Positions 7,201 to 10,072 of a stretch of 10,072 nt of DNA are shown here, one piece after another; position 1 is the first letter of the stretch, and each line of letters begins with the position of its first letter. A program made the translations under genes and the position numbers. The notes under the pieces are model-generated. The model saw nothing but the letters and a program-made list of their open reading frames with translations. It was not told the origin of the DNA and searched no databases. Source of the stretch: Clostridia bacterium (lineage in GTDB: Bacteria > Bacillota_A > Clostridia > Christensenellales > Aristaeellaceae); contig JAFRJF010000251.1 in NCBI GenBank assembly GCA_017432405.1, positions 1 to 10,072 on the forward strand, read 5' to 3'.

Positions 7201-7543
7201 TGACGTGATGCTCCTTCAATAGCTGGTTGATGTGCGCCGCGTATTCGATGTTGGTGTCCAGCTCGAACAGGATCTCCGGCACATAGCGCAGGTCTACCCT
7301 GTGGCCCAGCTCCCTTCGAATGAAGCCGGAGGCCTTCTTCAGCGCCGCCATCATATCCTTGCGCCGCTCCTGCTCGAGGATGCTGACACGAACCTTGCAG
7401 TAGCGCAGGTCCCGGGTCACCTCGCAACGCACGATGGACCAGGTGCCGCCGATGCGCGGATCGTTCAGGTCGTCGCGTATGATGGCGTCGATCGCCTTGT
7501 GCACCTCCTGGGAGATGCGGTCTATACGGTCAAAAGATGGCAT
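7178..7543 (-). CDS. rbfA: 30S ribosome-binding factor A
   Basis: RbfA is a small KH-type protein that binds the 30S subunit and acts in late maturation of the 5' end of 16S rRNA. The 121-residue product has the family features: DRIDRISQEVHKAIDAII at the start, DPRIG (28-32), KVRVSIL (50-56), the Ala-Ser-Gly kink of the KH helix (71-73), and RRELGHRVDLRYVPEILFELD to about residue 95. The start is set at 7543 because GGAGGG at 7551-7556 lies just before it; the in-frame ATG at 7558 would place that site inside the gene. It normally follows infB directly. Here a toxin-antitoxin remnant and its promoter lie between them, and the toxin remnant ends only 28 bases before this start. It overlaps the next gene by 23 bases. 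Confidence 0.96.
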   Translation of the reverse strand: MPSFDRIDRISQEVHKAIDAIIRDDLNDPRIGGTWSIVRCEVTRDLRYCKVRVSILEQERRKDMMAALKKASGFIRRELGHRVDLRYVPEILFELDTNIEYAAHINQLLKEHHVNEPESDD

Positions 7544-7550
7544 TGGTATA

Positions 7551-7556
7551 CCCTCC
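7551..7556 (-). promoter_or_regulatory. Ribosome binding site deciding the rbfA start
   Basis: GGAGGG ends 7 bases before the ATG at 7543. This rules against the longer in-frame start at 7558. Confidence 0.8.
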
Positions 7557-7571
7557 ATTTATTCTATAGCC

Positions 7572-7687
7572 TTATTGCCATATTATATTGACTTCATACC
7601 TGTCGAATTTGGAATCTGCGGATAGCAAGGTCAATTCTTCTACAATAGCCTGGCTAATACGAATGCGTGTGTATCCAATAAATACAT
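7572..7687 (-). pseudogene. Internally deleted VapC-like PIN-domain toxin remnant
   Basis: An ATG at 7685-7687 overlaps the antitoxin stop as TAATG and encodes MYLLDTHAF, the typical beginning of VapC toxins including the first catalytic Asp. That frame stops at 7640-7642 after 15 codons. From about 7661 another frame reads RISQAIVEELTLLSADSKF then DRYEVNIIWQ and stops at 7572-7574. This is the typical VapC C-terminus (family pattern IAQA-x-x-E-x-LTL-x-(S/T)AD-x-x-F-x-Y-x-V-x-x-(I/V)W). A whole toxin of this type has about 125-130 residues, so about 85-90 codons, including central acidic residues of the PIN active site, are missing and the junction is out of frame. No active toxin can be made. 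The stretch is AT-rich: 45 of the 120 bases in 7561-7680 are G or C. Confidence 0.85.
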
Positions 7688-7911
7688 TACATGTACTCCT
7701 TAAACACATCCAAAGGTTCGTCAAAATCGTCCGTCATTACAAACTGTCCCCGAAATCTACCCGGTTCTCGTATAACAGGCATATTCTTTAATGGAGCAAC
7801 TGCGTTGGCATACTGTGTTTTCATCTTTATCGCTCGGATATATTGAATGACCTCCATGATCGAATCCTCTGGCAGATCACGCGCTTCCGCCACCAGCAGT
7901 TCAAGTGCCAT
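7687..7911 (-). CDS. VapB-like antitoxin (DUF2281-type), orphaned
   Basis: A 74-residue protein. Its N-terminus, MALELLVAEARDLPED then a helix to about residue 32, resembles the helical start of DUF2281/VapB-type antitoxins. Its C-terminus, GRFRGQFVMTDDFDEPLDVF to KEYM (51-74), matches their toxin-binding tail, in which a DDFD-x-PL-x-x-F-x-EY-M ending is characteristic. In intact modules it would bind and neutralise the VapC RNase and, with it, repress the operon. The start is set at 7911 because GGAGG lies at 7919-7923, 7 bases upstream; an in-frame ATG at 7962 is next to the predicted transcription start and lacks such a site. Its frame is open and undamaged while the partner gene at 7572-7687 is wrecked. 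Family assignment comes from recognised sequence patterns, not a search. Confidence 0.78.
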   Translation of the reverse strand: MALELLVAEARDLPEDSIMEVIQYIRAIKMKTQYANAVAPLKNMPVIREPGRFRGQFVMTDDFDEPLDVFKEYM

Positions 7912-7971
7912 ACCGACACCTCCATTCCAGTCTGTCTGATATAAAAATGCAGCCTGTAACATCTGCCCCCT

Positions 7972-8000
7972 ATTATAACCGACATTTCCGAATAATACAA
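7972..8000 (-). promoter_or_regulatory. Promoter of the antitoxin islet
   Basis: TTGTAT (7995-8000) and a perfect TATAAT (7972-7977) are spaced by 17 bases on the minus strand. Transcription would start near 7965, giving a leader of about 54 nt before the antitoxin ATG. The arms TATTAT (7992-7997) and ATAATA (7971-7976) form an inverted repeat across the promoter that could be an operator, though overlap with the -10 box may make this chance. No clear terminator separates it from rbfA. Confidence 0.8.
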
Positions 8001-8029
8001 GCCATTTTTCAGGCGTAATCCAACTACAA

Positions 8030-8057
8030 GGCGGACGTTCAATCGCGAACGTCCGCC
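8030..8057 (-). terminator. Terminator-like hairpin after infB
   Basis: GGCGGACGTTC and GAACGTCCGCC form a perfect 11-bp stem around the loop GCGATT, starting about 20 bases after the infB stop. The following bases UUGUAGUU are only moderately U-rich, so termination may be partial. It lies between infB and the antitoxin promoter and would separate infB transcription from the downstream genes. Confidence 0.65.
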
Positions 8058-8077
8058 AACAGGTACCGTATTCAGGT

Positions 8078-10072
<1,995 letters not shown>

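Overview
The window reads as a chromosomal segment of a GC-rich Gram-positive anaerobe of the Bacillota, class Clostridia. This rests on three things. The gene order is the classical one of that group: infB, rbfA, a DHH phosphoesterase (nrnA type), truB, ribF, rpsO, pnp. The Shine-Dalgarno sites are strong GGAGG-type sites. The exported CxxC-repeat protein is of a kind I associate with gut Clostridia. The genus cannot be named from sequence alone. All supported genes lie on the minus strand, so transcription runs from position 10072 towards position 1. The long plus-strand open frames are GC-driven shadows.

From right to left in the direction of transcription: (1) IF-2 (infB), 5' end outside the window. 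(2) A hairpin just after infB, then a near-consensus promoter and an AT-rich islet holding an intact VapB-like (DUF2281-type) antitoxin gene and, overlapping its stop codon, the wreck of a VapC PIN-domain toxin gene. In the wreck the first 9 codons and the last 29 or so survive, in different frames; the middle, about 85-90 codons, is gone. (3) The tightly packed block rbfA-nrnA-truB-ribF, whose last three genes start inside or at the end of the gene before them. RibF is short: it has the FAD synthetase domain but no riboflavin kinase domain. (4) A 654-residue exported protein with an SH3-like domain, seven 39-residue Cys/His repeats (two degenerate), two peptidoglycan-binding domains and an unrecognised C-terminal domain. 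(5) A new promoter, a leader of about 100 nt, and rpsO. (6) A structured 220-base spacer with a strong hairpin. (7) pnp, cut by the left edge inside its S1 domain.

Most genes serve translation and RNA metabolism: IF-2 in initiation, RbfA in 30S maturation, NrnA in nanoRNA or cyclic dinucleotide breakdown, TruB in tRNA pseudouridine-55, S15 in the 30S subunit and PNPase in RNA decay. RibF supplies FAD. The two outsiders, the toxin-antitoxin remnant and the exported cell-wall protein, are the most interesting parts. The antitoxin islet carries its own promoter and sits behind a terminator-like hairpin, so it may now help drive rbfA-nrnA-truB-ribF; that is inference.
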